DNA of 64,000 nt, from NCBI RefSeq assembly GCF_034702125.1, contig NC_085873.1, positions 46,014,088 to 46,078,087 on the forward strand, given 5' to 3'. The notes beneath the pieces are model-generated. The model had not been told where the DNA came from. It made no database searches and worked only from the letters and a program-made list of their open reading frames with translations. The position numbers and the translations under genes were made by a program. The DNA comes from Engraulis encrasicolus (lineage: Eukaryota > Chordata > Actinopteri > Clupeiformes > Engraulidae). This document shows, piece by piece, positions 46,659 through 58,785 of the stretch. Each line of letters starts with the position of its first letter. Within the stretch, counting starts at the first letter, position 1.

Positions 46659-47361
46659 GCTTTTGTTCATATTCAAGCATTAAAGGGTATGTTGTAGCTG
46701 TATATGATGTCAACTAGTGGCTAGCATGTGTTGAGGAATGTATGCCGAGCACTGGAGAGGTGAAACTGAACTTCCTGCATCCTCATGGACCATCTCCATC
46801 CTTCACATATTCCGATAGACATGCTGTCATGTGATATTACTATGGTATTACCATATTATTACTAGGTGATCTGTATGACGCCATATTTTTGAGACCCATT
46901 ATCTTTCAACTGAATAAAGAACCAAACACCAGCATTTCAGGTGTTGTTCATGACATTGCAGGCTACGTTTAGACAAGGAACTGGCCATTTTAAAATATAA
47001 GTTTTTTGATATTCAATTTTTTTTTTTCGATTTATCATAATTCATATTCTGAGGGTTGTTGTATTCCATGCTGTGTAATTTGTTGAGCCAGAAAAGAGCT
47101 TTCAAATAACACCACAGACATCTTTTTGTGACTTACACTGACTGATCTAATCAAAGCTGAATATATAGTGTCCTACCCTCAAATGTAAACCTTTGCTAGT
47201 CTGTTTCACCCTTAATATTGGTGTCAGATTCACACAAATGCAGTTTTGGGGTGCTACCTTGCTACTAAACAGGCTCAGCAAGTATGATTGAAATCCGACT
47301 CAGTTGGTTCCCAAAGTGTCTGATTTCACGTGAAATGACCCCATTACCTGATCATTTTGGG

Positions 47362-48237
47362 TGTAAGGGCACAATCAAATGGTGTCACTTCTGCAGGCAT
47401 CTGATTTTGAACAAATGGAAAGACGTTAAAGTACAAGCAGTTATGTATTGGGACATGGATGTTCTATATTTTATCAAACTAGAAAAATAAAATAATTTTA
47501 AGGGATCAGTAAAAAAAGACCAAACACACACCACACTCACCTTGAAATCAGACGAATAGTGAACACCTAGCAAAAGGTTGCCATTAGTCATACATATAAC
47601 AGCTTTTTACATGGGCTTCCATAAATTGTGTCTTTCTTTTGTTATTCTTTTAATTATTTACCGTTATTATTTAATAGTGTATTAGTTTATCTAATTATTT
47701 ATTAGTTTTTCTTGTTATTACTTTTGTCTTCTTTCTGTCTGTCAATCAGATAATCTAATTAGGCTACATTTTTACATAGGCCAACCAGTTGGGTTTTGTA
47801 ATTGCTGGTCAGTTGCTACACTTTATCTAAAAATGTCTTAGATATGTTCAAGATGTGTTGTCCAAGCTAACTAGAAATAATCCTGATCCCCTGGTTGGCC
47901 CATTTATATTCTAAGACCCTGTTTACACATCCATTTAGACCTTTTTGTCTTCATGTACACTGACTTTTAGCTCGGATATTTATAACAGACTTTTTAAAGT
48001 GGAGATTTCTACATTCCTGTCACTTTGGTGATTTTTTTAATCTCACATGCCGTGTTTATGGGATCAAAATATGTGAATGGACAGAAAAGAACATCCTGCC
48101 ATTTGTAAAAAAAAAAAATATCCGTAAAAAACCAAGGCATAAGTGACGACGGCTTACTATAAACAGGATGTCATCCACCACAAATAATGTATTCATTAAA
48201 TTGACCACTAGAGGGCAGCAGAGCAGAACAAATAGCT
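47362..48237. other. unassigned AT-rich stretch before the gap
   Basis: No supported gene or element. Confidence 0.35.
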
Positions 48238-48337
48238 NNNNNNNNNNNNNNNNNNNNNNNNNNNNNNNNNNNNNNNNNNNNNNNNNNNNNNNNNNNNNNN
48301 NNNNNNNNNNNNNNNNNNNNNNNNNNNNNNNNNNNNN
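48238..48337. other. assembly gap (100 N)
   Basis: A run of exactly 100 N, the usual placeholder for a gap of unknown size. Confidence 1.
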
Positions 48338-49539
48338 TCAATGAAATAGAAAGTCTAACAGCACGAGTTCTGCAACTACAAAGCTAGGACACCGTCCACA
48401 GACATGGAGTGAAACAAATAGCTCTGATACCAAATCTGCCCCCCGACATTTTCGCTGTTGGGGTGAATATCTAACACTGTTACATTGTAAGCTTGACCTC
48501 AAAAGACACCTAGTAGCAACATGGGGTTTCTAAACAGTCTGGAATAGCCAGTAGCACCAAAAGAGTAGAACATGTCACACAGAGATTATGTATCTGACAC
48601 ACTTACAATATATGTTCACACCGGTATACGGTAGCAAAGTTACGGAAAGTGTTTCATTTGTTACATACTGTATCATATTTACAGCTATTCCACCCATCCA
48701 TGAAAGCACAGTAGGTCGACGAAGCTAGCAGGCTAGCTAGTCCTACTCACCGATGTGTTGACTGAGACCCAGGCGAGCACCATTAGCAGTCTCACGATCC
48801 GTTTCCAAATACAGTATCTGTCAGGGCTCCTATGAATTATAATTTCAACGATCGAACACCCCATTCTTGCCTGCCGTCAATCCCATGTCTTCGTGCTGCT
48901 ATCGTTTCACATTGTTAGCCTTGTCATTTCTCCAGCTGCTACTGTATGTTTTTGCAATGGCCAGGACAACAATCGCGGTCTTCACAAATTACATTAACAT
49001 ACTGTGTTTTGAAAAGTGATGAAATCTGTAAGAACTAAGTTGTAATGTAGACTCGGAAGTACATTTTCAAACTTAACAAGAACGTCAGTCAGGACAGCGT
49101 CATGTCTGCAACTCATCTCGAGTCGCACTTTGGCTTGCTAGCTCAGCTGTAGCTCTACTCCAACGAGACGAGGCAGGTAAACAACACTCCCCATGGCTCT
49201 GAAATATGAGGTAACGGTGCCACCTAGTGGTTTGCCAACATGTAGGCACAACAACTACAGGTACCCACAGTAGGCCTACAATGCCATATAAAACAGCGTT
49301 GAGGCATTAAAAAAAAATTCTTGTTTTAATTCTTGTAAAAAAAACGATATTTCCGGAGTCATGAAATTCATCTTTTGACAACACCCAGGCATCGTCCAAT
49401 CAGAAATGTGTATTTTGTAAATTAACTAAAACCTGTAAAATTATAAACCCATATTATTTTTTACTTAATTAATGATTCAGGTTTATGGGTTTTGAATAAT
49501 GGTGCACATAACATGTAAGAATGGTTTTCTATTAGAGTG
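48338..49539. other. unassigned stretch after the gap
   Basis: Moderate GC near 48700-49200, with no open frame of note. It might contain an untranslated first exon or promoter, but I have no direct support. Confidence 0.3.
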
Positions 49540-49600
49540 GAGTGTGAGTGCTACCATTGTTGTGAAGGATGGTTGCCGAATTATGCCGAATTATTGGCAG

Positions 49601-50947
49601 CTAGGAGTTGGCAAGGATGAAGAGGTGGGTCTTCAGCTGCTTCTTGAAGGAGTCGACGGAGCTGGCTGATCGGATCTCGATGGGGAGGGCTTTCCATCTC
49701 TTGGCGTCGCCGATCTTCTTTTGCAGGAGGGTGGGGGTCCTTAGCAGCTTGGCATCAGTGGACCTGAGAGCTCGAGCAGGGGCATAAAAAGAGAGCATGT
49801 CAGATATATAACTAGGGGCAAGTCCATTTAATGCTTTAAATACTGTCAGCAGAATCTTAAAGTCGATTCTGTATGAGACAGGTAACCAGTGCAGGTCTGC
49901 CAAGACAGGAGAGATGTGCTCTCTCATTCTGGTTCTTGTTAGGATTCTTGCCGCAGAATTTTGAATGAGTTGCAATTTGTCAATTATTTTTTTTGGGAGA
50001 CCAGAGAAAAGAGCATTACAGTAGTCTAGCCTACTGGTGAAAAAGGCATAAATAAGTTTCTCAGCGTCTTGTCGGGGGGCCAAGCCGCGCACTTTGTTGA
50101 CATTTCTAAGATGGAAAAAAGCAGATTTTGTTATCTTGTTGATGTGAGGCTCAAAGCTCAAATCTGAGTCTAGGACCACGCCTAGGCTAGTAACCTTATC
50201 TTTAATGTGCATGCTTAGGTCACCTAGGCTTGAGTGGAGTTTTGCACGTTTTTTTCTTAGGCCCAATGAGCAACACTTCAGTTTTATCCTCATTTAATTT
50301 TAGGAAGTTACTGTTCATCCAATCTGTGATGGCAGACATGCATTTAGTCAAGGCATGAATGGCAGTGGTTTGGCTAGGCTCGACAGAGATATATAATTGA
50401 GTGTCATCGGCATAGCTATGAAAATCAACATTGTGCTCTCTGATGATGGAGCCCAGGGGCAACATATATAGAGAGAAGAGGAGAGGGCCCAAGCAACTGC
50501 CCTGAGCAACTCCAAAAGGCACATCATACTTGTTGGAGACGTATTCTCCGATGGTGACAAAAAACTGCCTTCCTGTAATATATGTTTTGAACCACTCTAA
50601 GATGTGGCCGGACAGTCCTACCCAAGATTCAAGGCGGTCAATTAGTATGTTATGGTCTATCGTGTCAAAGGCTGCACTGAGGTCGAGGAGGATAAGTGCT
50701 GAAACTTTGTTAGCGGCAGTGCTGAGCCTAAGATCACTTATTATTTTGGTTAGTGCTGTTTCGGTGCTATGGTTGGCTCTAAAGCCTGATTGGAATTTTT
50801 CCAAGATATCATTCCCAGCCAGATGTTGATTAAGCTGTTTGATATAGGTCTGTAGTTGTTTAAAGAATTCTGATCTAAATTTGTCTTTTTTAGGAGTGGC
50901 TTTACCATGGCTGTTTTGAATGAGCTTGGAAAAATGCCTGTAAGCAT
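49601..50947 (-). pseudogene. L2-like ORF2, reverse transcriptase and C terminus
   Basis: RT fingers: TGIFPSSFKTAMVKPLLKK and NNYRPISN, then an internal deletion of about 15 codons near 50850. Palm: FQSGFRANHSTETAL, motif A LLDLSAAFDTIDH, motif B GVAQGSCLGPLLFSLYM, catalytic YADDTQLY. After LLIGPKKK one extra A in an A7 run (about 50250) shifts the frame to RAKLHSSLGDL; the C-terminal part with LGVVLDSDLSF, LQLIQNSAARIL and LHWLPVSYRIDFKIL then runs to the stop at 49601. Catalytic residues persist but the frame is broken. Confidence 0.85.
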
Positions 50948-51024
50948 AGAGGTGTTAACAATTTGCAGTAAAGGTGCTGCTAAGCAACCAAGTATGTTTT
51001 TTTAGCAGATATGTGGGGATCGCG

Positions 51025-52443
51025 TCAAGGCTGCAGGTCGTCCTCTGTAATTGGACAAAAATTTTGGAAGCTCTCAGGTCTCCTAGGGGGGTTTAACCCT
51101 CCCCTCGGTGTATCGCCTGAGTGGGCGACAGAGGTTGCTGCGTTTCCACCTTGGATGCCTTCTCTAATGTCTGCAATCTTTGTATTAAAAAATCTAGCAA
51201 ATTCCTCGCACTTGGCATGTGATGCTGCATTTAGGTTGTTATTGCTATGTGTTGGATTAAGCAGGTGGTCAATAGTGGAAAAAAGAACTTTCGCATTATG
51301 CTGGTTGTCTGTTATGATTTTGGAAAAATATGCTTTTCTCTCTGAGCGTACCGCATTATTGTAGGAGGAGATCTCATCCCTAAGGGATTGTCTATGGACT
51401 TCTAATTTAGTTTTCCTCCATAGATGCTCGGTTGCTCTGCATTTTCTTTTTAAGGCTCTAAGTGAGTCATTCATCCAAGGTGAATACCTAGCTCTGGTTC
51501 TTGTCGTCGTTCTAATTGGAGCTATGTTATCTAGAATTCCTCTTAAGTGTTTGTTGAAGCTATCAACCATTTCATCAGGTGTGCAGTGACCATTTAGTAG
51601 GTCACCTGATTTGATGAGGTCTGAAATCTTAAGCTCAGCAGAGGCATTAATGCGTCGTCTGTGAATGACATTGTTGGGTGTACTAATTTGTGTTGAAATG
51701 TCAAAATCAAAAAACACACAATGGTGGTCGGAGAGGCCGACATCCGTGACCGGTATATTGTTGATATCAAGCGCATGTAAAATAACAAGGTCAAGTGTGT
51801 TGCCTTTCCGATGGGTAGGCTGTTCTGTAACATTCTGGACGAGACCGAATCCATTTAATGTGTCTAAAAAAGACTTGGCTATTGCGTCATCTGATTTATT
51901 TACGTGGATATTAAAGTCGCCAGCAATTATTGCTTTATCATAGTTAGTAAGTACGTCGGACATGAAGGTGGAGAAATCAGACAGAAATGCCGAAGAGAAT
52001 TTCGGTGGGCGGTACAGAACAATAATAATCAGTTTGAGGTTTGCTTGGACCCTCATTGCCATGTATTCAAATGAAGAGAAAGAGCCCAAATTAGTCTTAG
52101 TACAATTAAATTTGTTGGAGAAAAGTATGGCTACGCCTCCGCCTCGTTTATTTGGTCTCGGGGCGTGAAGGAATTTGTAATCGGAAGGGCAAGCCTCAAT
52201 AAAAGTAGCCGCTCCGTCGTCTTTAAGCCATGTTTCGGTAAGAAACATAAAGCTTATGTTTTTGTCCGAGACCAGCTGGTTTACTACGAAGCTTTTGTTG
52301 GTCAGGGACTGCACGTTAAGTAATGCAGCATTAACATTCAAAGTAGTAGAGCTATTGTTAATGCGTTCAGGTGCAATCGTAATTAGGTTGTTGTGTACAC
52401 AACCAGAGGGTCTACATCTGCGAGCTTTCCTACGGGTAGTCAC
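51025..52443 (-). pseudogene. L2-like ORF2, endonuclease part
   Basis: A 472-codon open frame. APE motifs: AALLNVQSLTNKSFVVNQLV, FLTETWLKDD, KRGGGVAILF, IAGDFNIHVN and the SDHHCVFFDF histidine block. It continues into the RT linker with YSPWMNDSLRALKRKCRATE and ends at EDDLQP, where frameshifts (51025-50950) break the link to the RT. It starts at a GTG; the true start may be upstream. Confidence 0.85.
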
Positions 52444-52527
52444 AGCGTGGATAGCTAGTGGAGTACTCTCTGTTGGGCTCGCAGTGTCTAAGTTGGTGTA
52501 GTGCTTTGGATTTGAAACACCTGTTAG

Positions 52528-53518
52528 TCAATCCAAGGACCGATGGGCTTCGAGGGTCAGCTCCAGGTTGGTCGCGAGGAGACGTGCACCAGATCTGTTT
52601 AAGTGCCTTCCATCTCGTGCGAAGAGGTTTCGGCGGTTCCAGAAGGCGGAGAAGTTGTCAACGTAGGGAATGGCTTCTTGACGGCAGTGTCTCATCAGCC
52701 AGACGTGCAGTTGGCGGATTCGGGAGAACTGGAAGTCAGAGAAACAAACAGAGGGGATGGGGCCTGAGATAGCGTATTTTTTTCCAGTGCTGCGAAGGGT
52801 ATTAATAAGGGAGAGGAAATCGGACTCAAGTTTTTTAGACTGCTGCAGCCGGATGTCATTGGAGCCTGCATGGACGATGAGAGTTGTGGCAGTAGGATAC
52901 TGTGACAGTGCGCCTGGCACATTCAACTAGACATCGGCTACGAGAGCTCCAGGTAGGCACCACGTCTGGGCATTTCGTAGGGTTACGTGGCGAACCATCG
53001 AAGATCCTATGAGGACTGTTGATGGTCGCCGGGGTTCTGAATGGGCAGGCTGCTCTCGGGTGATTTGCCTGGGGGTAGCGAGGGTCCGGCGGCTACTGGG
53101 TCGCATTCAGTAGAGGCTTGGGCACCTGGTGGGAGGGGGGGACAGGGTCAGTTTCTGCATCGGTGACTGTGTCTAGTACAGAAAAACGATTGCTAGTCTC
53201 TAGAGGTGGTGAACATTTCTGCAGTACTCCCCTGCCGCCGTTAACCACGTCCGTCCAGCTACGATGCGCGATGGCAGTGGAGCACGTTGGATTTGGGGGA
53301 GACCTCAGCTGCTGTTTGCTGGGGAGAAAAGATAGTGTAGTTAGGTTGGCGCTAGTATTACTGGTTTGGTGTTTCAATGTGGTGTTATGGGATTTTATGA
53401 CTATCTCGCAACGTAGCCGACGAATGTCACTTCTATGTGCTTCAATCGTCATGTTGGCTTTGGCTAGTCTTTCATTAGCATTAGCTAGATCACTGCAGGC
53501 GCAGGTAGAGTTGGCCAT
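52528..53518 (-). pseudogene. LINE ORF1 with SGNH (GDSL-like) esterase domain, disrupted
   Basis: The first part (53518-53093) starts MANSTCACSDLANANERLAK and contains WTDVVNGGRG and NRFSVLDTVTD. After a frameshift near 53100 the coding resumes with VLIGSSMVRHVTLRNAQTWC, the esterase nucleophile block. One in-frame stop (near 52928) precedes LNVPGALSQY, the block LIVHAGSNDIR, and the catalytic D-x-x-H as ARDGRHLNRSGARLL, ending HRSLD at 52528. In the CR1/L2 family this ORF1 product binds nucleic acid and carries lipolytic activity. One frameshift and one stop make it inactive. Confidence 0.75.
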
Positions 53519-53600
53519 AATTAGGTCTGCGGATGCAGCAGAAAAGGTTATTTTTGCGAGATAGTTGGTGTAGTGTTGTAAAATTGACTATGAGGTGAGG

Positions 53601-54071
53601 CGAAACTAAAGCCGAGTAGGGCTCGGCACGAAAAAAGTTATGTAGGCTAGCCTGGTGGAAAGCAAAAATCTATTTGGATGGTGGGGAGGTTAGCCTATGT
53701 GTTTATGTTGTTGTAAGAGTGAGAACAAGGTAACGCAAAAGTAACACAACAGCGATTCAGTTGTTTGTAGTTGTAAATTCAGACAAAAATGTAGGAGAAA
53801 AACGAGAAGAAACTTAATTTCATCTGAGTAGCTCCTCGACGGGAATAGCTTGATCCGGGAAGGATTGAAGGACGGTGCGCAAGTCAAACTTGTCGGAAAA
53901 TAAACAACGATGAGGTGCGTGCGTGCCAGCGAGCAGGGGCGCAGATAGCTTTTAAAAACTGGGGGGGGGACATTTTCACAACCAACCGTCCGTCAGACGG
54001 GGTGGGGGAGAAACCTTGTGTGTGTTTCATTTTCAATATGACCTGAGGTTCAACTGTAATGTTCAATAAAT
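53601..54071. other. probable LINE 5' UTR and unassigned flank
   Basis: Upstream of ORF1 on the minus strand; the 5' end of the L2-like LINE may reach about 53930. A G-run lies at 53962-53969. Confidence 0.4.
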
Positions 54072-54079
54072 GTACCGGT

Positions 54080-54355
54080 CAGTGACGTGCAGTGAAGGGT
54101 ATGGTAGGGTAGGCAGTAAATATAGAATATATATCTATTTATATATATATATTAACGGTGGGTTCGGTCCTCCCCCAGAAAATTTTTTATTTCTTAGATG
54201 CAATTTCCTGCATTTTAACCAAATCTGGAGAGTCACTATCAGCTAAAAACTTTTACAAAAGACTAAAAACTTTGAACAAATAGTCCCCTTTCATGCAGAT
54301 CTGAAATGTAACGTGTGTGTTTGTGTGTGTGTGTGTGTGAGTGTGTGTGTGTGTG

Positions 54356-54394
<39 letters not shown>

Positions 54395-56448
54395 GTGTGT
54401 GTGTGTGTGTGTGTGAGTGTGTGTGAGTGTGAGTGTGTGTGAGAGAGAGAGAGAGAGGGGGGCCTTATGCCACAAGGTATGTAGGCCTATTCACATAAAC
54501 ATGCTGATATGGTCTTTAATGTGCAACAAATTAGTAGGCCTATGTTTCTCTAAATACTGTAAATATAAAGTAGGCTATAAGATGCCATCAGTGCTTAACC
54601 ACCACAGCTCTAATAACTAAATAAGTAAATAGGCTACACTATTTAGACATTTGGACATTGTCAGTAGACCTAAATCTGAAACAATAAGTGAAAACATAAT
54701 TTCAATTTCTTGAAAAGGCCAGCTACACTTATTTGTTTTGCCAAATTGCCAAATTAGCTCCAGGACCCATACTTTGTACACCTTTAAGGACCTGTAGGCC
54801 TACATTTTACAATAATAATTTAGAAAGCTACAACATTTTGGGGGAAAAGCTTTAACTTTTGGCTTTCTTGGCAGTTGATTTTGTTGCTCTTCTGTTTATT
54901 CTGTTGCAAATGCCAGGGTGTTTCACATGGATGGAGGGTGGCACAGTGTAGCCTACTTTTGAAGATAAAATGTCTAGTTCACCAACTGTGAATCACACCA
55001 TAGCATGTGAGGGGGAAACGATTTACATTTAGCAATAAACCAACCTAGGTAACAGCTCCTGCTTCACTGCCGCGTTTTGTGCTGATAATCAAACACTCAC
55101 AGACAAGAAGGAAAGTAGGCAAGGGGGCGGATTGCTTGGAAAACATGACCCGTGCATTCAGACAGTATCGAGTAAACCAACAAAACCACTTCTGAGACTC
55201 ATTCTTGTGCGTGATAGTATTCTCAAACACTTCAGCTACGGTTGTGCAAGGTGTTTCAAATTAAGTCAATTTGTGAGTGCGGAAGCACTCCGAGAAACCA
55301 TCCCCAGTCAATCGTCCTGTTCCACGTTGATCTCGACTCGCACACCGCGCACTTCAAAAGAACGCAGCTGCACTTGCTAACAGGCTCCACACAACTCACG
55401 CATTGCGTAGTCATCATCATAATAAATTAGGGAAATGGAGTCATGTCGTACGCTCAAAAAACAATCTCGCGTCCATAATAACACACACACGGTCTATTCA
55501 TGTCCACCACCGCACAACCAATCTTCAATGTCAACACCCTGACAAACGGTGACAACAAAAGGCACCACGAAAAAACTTGAGCATGTTCATGTTAAAAGGC
55601 TACCCACAGCATAATAATTAGATGAATCTTACCTTAAAGCAGAATCACAAGTAGGCTGTGTTTTTCATGCAAGCTAGTTCCATTAAAAGCCCGGGGTGGT
55701 TGACATGATGAAGACATTTTGTCCCAGTGCAAACTTGAAGCTGCTACCCATCTGATGTTGAATATTTCCACAATGCAGCGATTGCAAACGGCTCAGCTGT
55801 CTGTCACTTGAACCGTCTTTCTTGCTACTTCTCGGCATTTTTTAAAATAATAAAGACAAAAAGCCAAAGACTGCCATGTTTTCTTTCCGATACGGCTAGA
55901 GATTTGAACAAGCCTTGCCTTGCTAGTTGTTGCTATCATAGCTGCCTGTAGGGCAGAAATTGGCTACTACCTGAATTGTAACAATTTTTCATTTTGGGCG
56001 CTGTGATTGGCTCACATACTCCCGCCACAGAGTAAAGGCTCTGCTTTTAGTCCCATTGACAAGCTATGTGACAACTTAATACGCATGCGCAAACTTCTAC
56101 ATTGACAGCATTGAAGGCAGGGTAGGCAGAGGAAAAGCGAGCCTTACCGGGCTGCCTGGCTGGCATTCGAAAGCTCTGCTTTCAGCCTGTCTCTGCTACC
56201 AGCCGGGACTGCGCGTTGCCACGGCAACCTGCCCAAGCCTGAGCGCTTTGCTTCGTGCGATTACTTAGGTTTTTGATCGTTGTCCTGTGTATACTGTACT
56301 TTAAACAGCTCATAATTTATGCTGAATCAATGTTATTGTTGTGTAGGCCTGTGTGAACTCTGAAGAATATTTTTTTAAACACGTGTTTTAAGACATTTAT
56401 CCCAGGGTAGGCACTGCCTACCCTGCCTACCCTGACCGCACGTCTCTG
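54080..56448. mobile_element. hAT-like DNA transposon, non-autonomous, 2.37 kb
   Basis: TIRs CAGTGACGTGC and GCACGTCTCTG; subterminal (G)GGTAGGCAG-type repeats on both sides. A perfect 8-bp duplication GTACCGGT flanks it (54072-54079, 56449-56456). No transposase frame. It carries a GT microsatellite. Confidence 0.85.
54313..54458. repeat. (GT)n microsatellite with (GA)n end
   Basis: GT repeats interrupted by GTTGTG and GAGTG, ending in GAGAGAGAG. Confidence 0.95.
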
Positions 56449-56618
56449 GTACCGGTACGTATGAGGGCACAGTGAAATTTATTTTAATTGTTTGTTGTGG
56501 TAAAAGTATCAGTGTCGGTACTAAGTATAGGCAAGTACAGACATGAATACTTGCTGTATTGGTTTTCAAAAAAGTGGTGCAATCGGTGCATCATGAAGTA
56601 TCTCAAATTCAAGCTATA

Positions 56619-58237
56619 CAGTGCCCTCCATTATTATTGGCACCCCTGGTTAAGATGTGTTTTTTAGCTTCCAATTATTATTATTATTTTCTAAATAATA
56701 TGGGACCTTAATGGAAAAAAAGAGAAAAATCCAACCTTCAATACAAGTGCATTTATTCAGTGGGGAAAAAATCCCACATAAAGAAATAATTATTTGACAT
56801 CAAATAATGTGTATCACAATTATTAGCACCCCTGTTGTTAATATTTTGTACAACCCCCTTTTGCCAACAAAACAGCACATAATCTTCTCCTATAATGTTT
56901 CACAAGATGGGAAAAGACAGAAAGAGGGATCTTCAGCCATTTCTCTTTGCAGAATCTCTCTAAGTCATCCAGAGACCTGGGTCCTCTCCTCTGTACTCTC
57001 CTCTTCAGCTCACCCCACAGGTTCTCAATGGGGTTGAGGTCTGGGGACTGAGATGGCCATGGGAGGAGCTTGATTTTGTGTCTGGTGAACCATTTCTGTG
57101 TAGATTTGGCCATATGTTTAGGGTCATTGTCCTGCTGAAAGACCCAGTGACGACCCATCTTCAGCTTTCGGGCAGAGGGCAACAGATTTTGATTTAAAAT
57201 GTCCTGGTATTTCAAAGCATTCATGATGCCATGCACCCTAACAAGGTTCCCAGGGCCTTTGGAAGCGAAACAGCCCCACAGCATCACTGACCCACCCCCA
57301 TACTTCACAGTGGGTATGAGGTGCTTTTCAGCATGCGCATCTTTCGTGGCACGCCAGACCCACTTAGAGTGTTTGTTGCCAAAAAGCTCAATCTTGGTCT
57401 CATCTGACCAAAGCACACGGTCCCAGTTGAAGCCCCAATACCACTTGGCGAACTCCAGACGTTTGCGTTTATGATTGTGGGTGAGGAAAGGTTTTCTCCG
57501 TGCATGCCTCCCAAACAGCTTGTTGGCGTGTAGACAGCGCCTGATGGTTGATGGTTGACACTTTGTGACCCCAGGATGCTACCATTTGTTGTAATTCTGT
57601 AACAGTGAGCTTTGGAGATCTTTTGATTTCTCTTACCATCCTCCTCACTGTGCGTGGTGGCAAAATAAACTTGGGTCCTCGTCCAGGCTTGTTTACCACT
57701 GTTCCAGTTGTTTTGAACTTCTTAATTATTCCTCTCACAGTGGATATGGGCAGCTGCAGTTGAGTGGCAATCTTCTTGTAGCCTCTGCCTGAGCTGTGAA
57801 GGTCGACGCACATCTGCCTTACTTGTATGCTGTGTTCCTTTGTCTTTCCCATGTTTAAGAGTGGATAAGAGAAATGGCCTCGGTGTCACGTCATATTTAT
57901 ACCCCAGGGAAACAGGAAGTGATGAATTACTAATTAAATGTTCCTACATACTCTGGTAAACTTTGTAAACTACTGTAGAAATGACAGAAATGCTTCAATT
58001 ATATTTATTTCCTGGGAATTGTTAAGGGTGCCAATAATTGTGGAACAGGTGATTTAATGAAAAAGAATTATTTTTTAGTCAGGGATTTTTTTTATTTTCC
58101 TACAATTCATTTGAGTTGAAGGCTACATTTTCCTAAATTTTTCAGTGTGACAGTATTCTTCTGCAATAAACACTGAATTTATTTTAAGGCTTTTAACACA
58201 TCTCAACCAGGGGTGCCAATAATTATGGAGGGCACTG
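56619..58237 (-). mobile_element. Tc1-like transposon, 1619 bp, TA target
   Basis: Ends CAGTGCCCTCCATTATTATT and its inverse (AATAATTATGGAGGGCACTG), flanked by TA (56617-56618, 58238-58239). The transposase lies on the minus strand. Both TIRs look complete, so the copy is well preserved. Confidence 0.93.
56838..57852 (-). pseudogene. Tc1 transposase (DD34E), one frameshift
   Basis: It starts MGKTKEHSIQVRQMCVDLHS at 57852. The N-terminal paired-type HTH (YKKIATQLQLPISTVRGIIK) and the GRGPKF linker (GRPR-like position) are followed by a second HTH. A single extra base near 57557 shifts the frame after HKVST. The adjacent frame continues HARRKPFL...DRVLWSDETKIELFG with the first catalytic Asp, then VFQQDNDPKHMAKST with the second Asp, and SPDLNPIENLWGELK with the Glu, giving DD34E spacing. 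It ends [10 protein letters not shown] at 56838, the usual length of about 340 residues. Confidence 0.9.
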
Positions 58238-58785
58238 TAGTTATGGCTCTTCCTGAATCCCTAATGTAAATGATCTTAGTTGATCAGAAAACTAAGACTG
58301 GAGATATTGTATCTCTGTAGGATAATGACATATTTCCTGTGGTGGTTTGCAATGGCATACCTTCACAACTCAGTCTATAATTACAGTGTAATTGAGTGGT
58401 TCTTGGAATTTACAAGTTAAGTGATTGTCGACCATTCTCGATGCCATGGTGGGGTTATCATTACGTTCTTGGGAAGTCTGCTTCCGATAGGATAGGAGTA
58501 ATAGGAGACCACTGTACAATGCTTGTAGGACAGATTAATGTTGATTCACTATTGAAAAGCTTAATGCACTCTAAAAAGAGAATTTCTTTTCACAAACCTA
58601 CGAAGGCAAAACATCTTTTTCTGAACACTAGCCTCTATTAGAAACAAAGTGACTAGAGCACAATTCTAAAAGTTATTCAAAGGTTAAGAAAAAAAGAAGT
58701 GGTAGTTTCGCCAGAAATGCTCCATTCCATATACTGTGTAGCAGGGACAAAGCAAATATCAGGCTTTATCAGTGTTTCTTTACAC
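58238..58785. other. unassigned stretch
   Basis: No supported feature between the Tc1 and the hAT-like element. Confidence 0.4.

Larger units (their letters stand above)
44226..47361. repeat. large palindrome: ~470-bp inverted arms around a nested transposon
   Basis: The left arm (about 44226-44690) begins GATCATTGGGTCATTTCTCG and ends in GGTGTTTGGTTCTTTATTCA. The same text returns inverted at about 46890-47361. The arms show perhaps 80-85% similarity by eye. The centre holds copy B of the long-TIR element. Confidence 0.8.
49540..53600 (-). mobile_element. L2-like LINE (CR1/L2 group), nearly full length but decayed
   Basis: Minus-strand order: an ORF1 with a coiled/Cys N terminus and an SGNH-type esterase; ORF2 with APE endonuclease, RT and C-terminal domain; then a short 3' UTR toward 49540. 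The ends are approximate. This two-ORF layout with an esterase in ORF1 is characteristic of the CR1/L2 group. Confidence 0.8.

Noticed and set aside
48700..49200. Possible CpG-rich promoter or first exon
   Set aside because: Base composition is only mildly elevated and no splice-linked open frame was found.
57305..57514. Second transposase-like frame on the minus strand
   Set aside because: It is an out-of-frame shadow; the real continuation after the frameshift is the frame ending at 56838.
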